DNA of 12,253 bases. Origin: Verrucomicrobiota bacterium (GTDB lineage: Bacteria > Verrucomicrobiota > Verrucomicrobiia > Limisphaerales > UBA1100). The stretch covers positions 1 through 12,253 of the forward strand of contig JAPKDK010000064.1 in assembly GCA_028872645.1 (NCBI GenBank), in the 5' to 3' direction. Each line of letters begins with the position of its first letter. The stretch's first letter is position 1. The translations under genes were made by a program, and so were the position numbers. Under the pieces are notes generated by a model. That model saw nothing but the letters and a program-made list of their open reading frames with translations, was not told the DNA's origin and made no database searches. This document shows, piece by piece, positions 12,004 through 12,253 of this stretch.

Positions 12004-12253
12004 ATGAGCAACCTACTGCAGGATATTGAAGCCCAAATCACCGGCGCGAAAACAGATGTGGCGCGCGAGAATGTGGGCGTGGTGCGCGAGATCGGTGATG
12101 GCGTGGCGAAGATCGAAGGCCTCACCGGCGCGATGATGAACGAGATGCTCGACTTCGGCGGCGGCGTGATGGGCCTCGCGCTGAACCTCGAGGAGACGGA
12201 AGTGGGCGCAGTGATTCTCGGCGACCACACCGGCATCGCCGAGGGCGACGAGG
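12004..12253 (+). CDS. atpA: ATP synthase F1 subunit alpha (3' partial)
   Basis: Only the first 83 codons are in the window. They give a charged N-terminal helix (SNLLQDIEAQITGAK, the part that contacts delta) followed by the beta-barrel crown: NVGVVREIGDGVAKIEGL, the NEMLDFGGGVMGLALNLEE block and VGAVILGDHTGI. These match the alpha subunit. The nucleotide-binding domain lies beyond the right edge. The ATG is 21 nt after the atpH stop; no Shine-Dalgarno sequence is visible. Alpha alternates with beta in the catalytic hexamer. atpG, atpD and atpC would be expected to follow. Confidence 0.95.
   Translation, partial: MSNLLQDIEAQITGAKTDVARENVGVVREIGDGVAKIEGLTGAMMNEMLDFGGGVMGLALNLEETEVGAVILGDHTGIAEGDE

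Noticed and set aside
1..12253. CRISPR array, tRNA, insertion sequence or prophage
   Set aside because: No regular spaced repeats, no cloverleaf candidate in the gaps, and no transposase, integrase or terminal repeats were found; intergenic regions are all under 300 bp.

Overview
The window looks like chromosomal DNA of a Verrucomicrobiota bacterium, perhaps of the Pedosphaera/Limisphaerales type. The best pointers are the PVC-type membrane-bound dehydrogenase/propeller protein and the PVC-type haem-binding partner at the left end. The remaining genes are core or near-core bacterial genes of moderately high GC. The phylum is an inference from protein families; there is no rRNA gene here to test it. 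I see no tRNA, rRNA, CRISPR array, insertion sequence or phage gene, and no stretch over 300 bases without a gene.

Layout. (1) 2-3147, plus strand: a 5'-truncated beta-propeller/HEAT-repeat protein, then a separate secreted HEAT/cytochrome c protein. Together they resemble one typical PVC dehydrogenase-cytochrome split in two. (2) 3186-3242: nested, competing inverted repeats between convergent genes. (3) 3247-4587, minus strand: nrdR, an unrecognised 183-aa protein and a HIT-family protein, with overlapping ends, so almost certainly one operon. (4) 4588-4847: a 260-bp divergent intergenic region with two inverted repeats. (5) 4848-5228, plus strand: a DUF721/DciA-family protein, facing a minus-strand operon. 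The two convergent stop codons pair with each other inside one UUCG hairpin. (6) 5249-7620, minus strand: mntR-like regulator, zincin-type metallopeptidase, cyclase-family hydrolase and atypical NAD(P)-binding epimerase, closely packed. (7) 7695-9593, plus strand: a pentapeptide-repeat/potassium-channel fusion followed 3 nt later by an HDOD-domain protein. (8) 9594-12253, plus strand: the start of the F-type ATP synthase operon, atpB-atpE-atpF-atpH-atpA, with atpA cut by the right edge.

How the genes work together. The ATP synthase genes encode a, c, b, delta and alpha in the usual order. A perfect CRP-family palindrome (TGTGA-N6-TCACA) lies upstream of atpB, at the spacing expected of a class II activator site for a plausible -10 element. 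atpE, whose product is needed in many copies, has the only well-spaced Shine-Dalgarno sequence in the window and is flanked by two RNA hairpins. The delta subunit is unusually short. The nrdR operon joins control of deoxynucleotide synthesis with two small genes of unclear connection. The mntR operon probably combines a manganese-responsive repressor with three enzymes of unknown substrate.

I do not see a clearly new defence or mobile system. The best candidates for something underdescribed are the pentapeptide-repeat channel with its HDOD partner, the regulatory layout of the atp operon, and the split dehydrogenase/cytochrome pair with contrasting leucine codon use.
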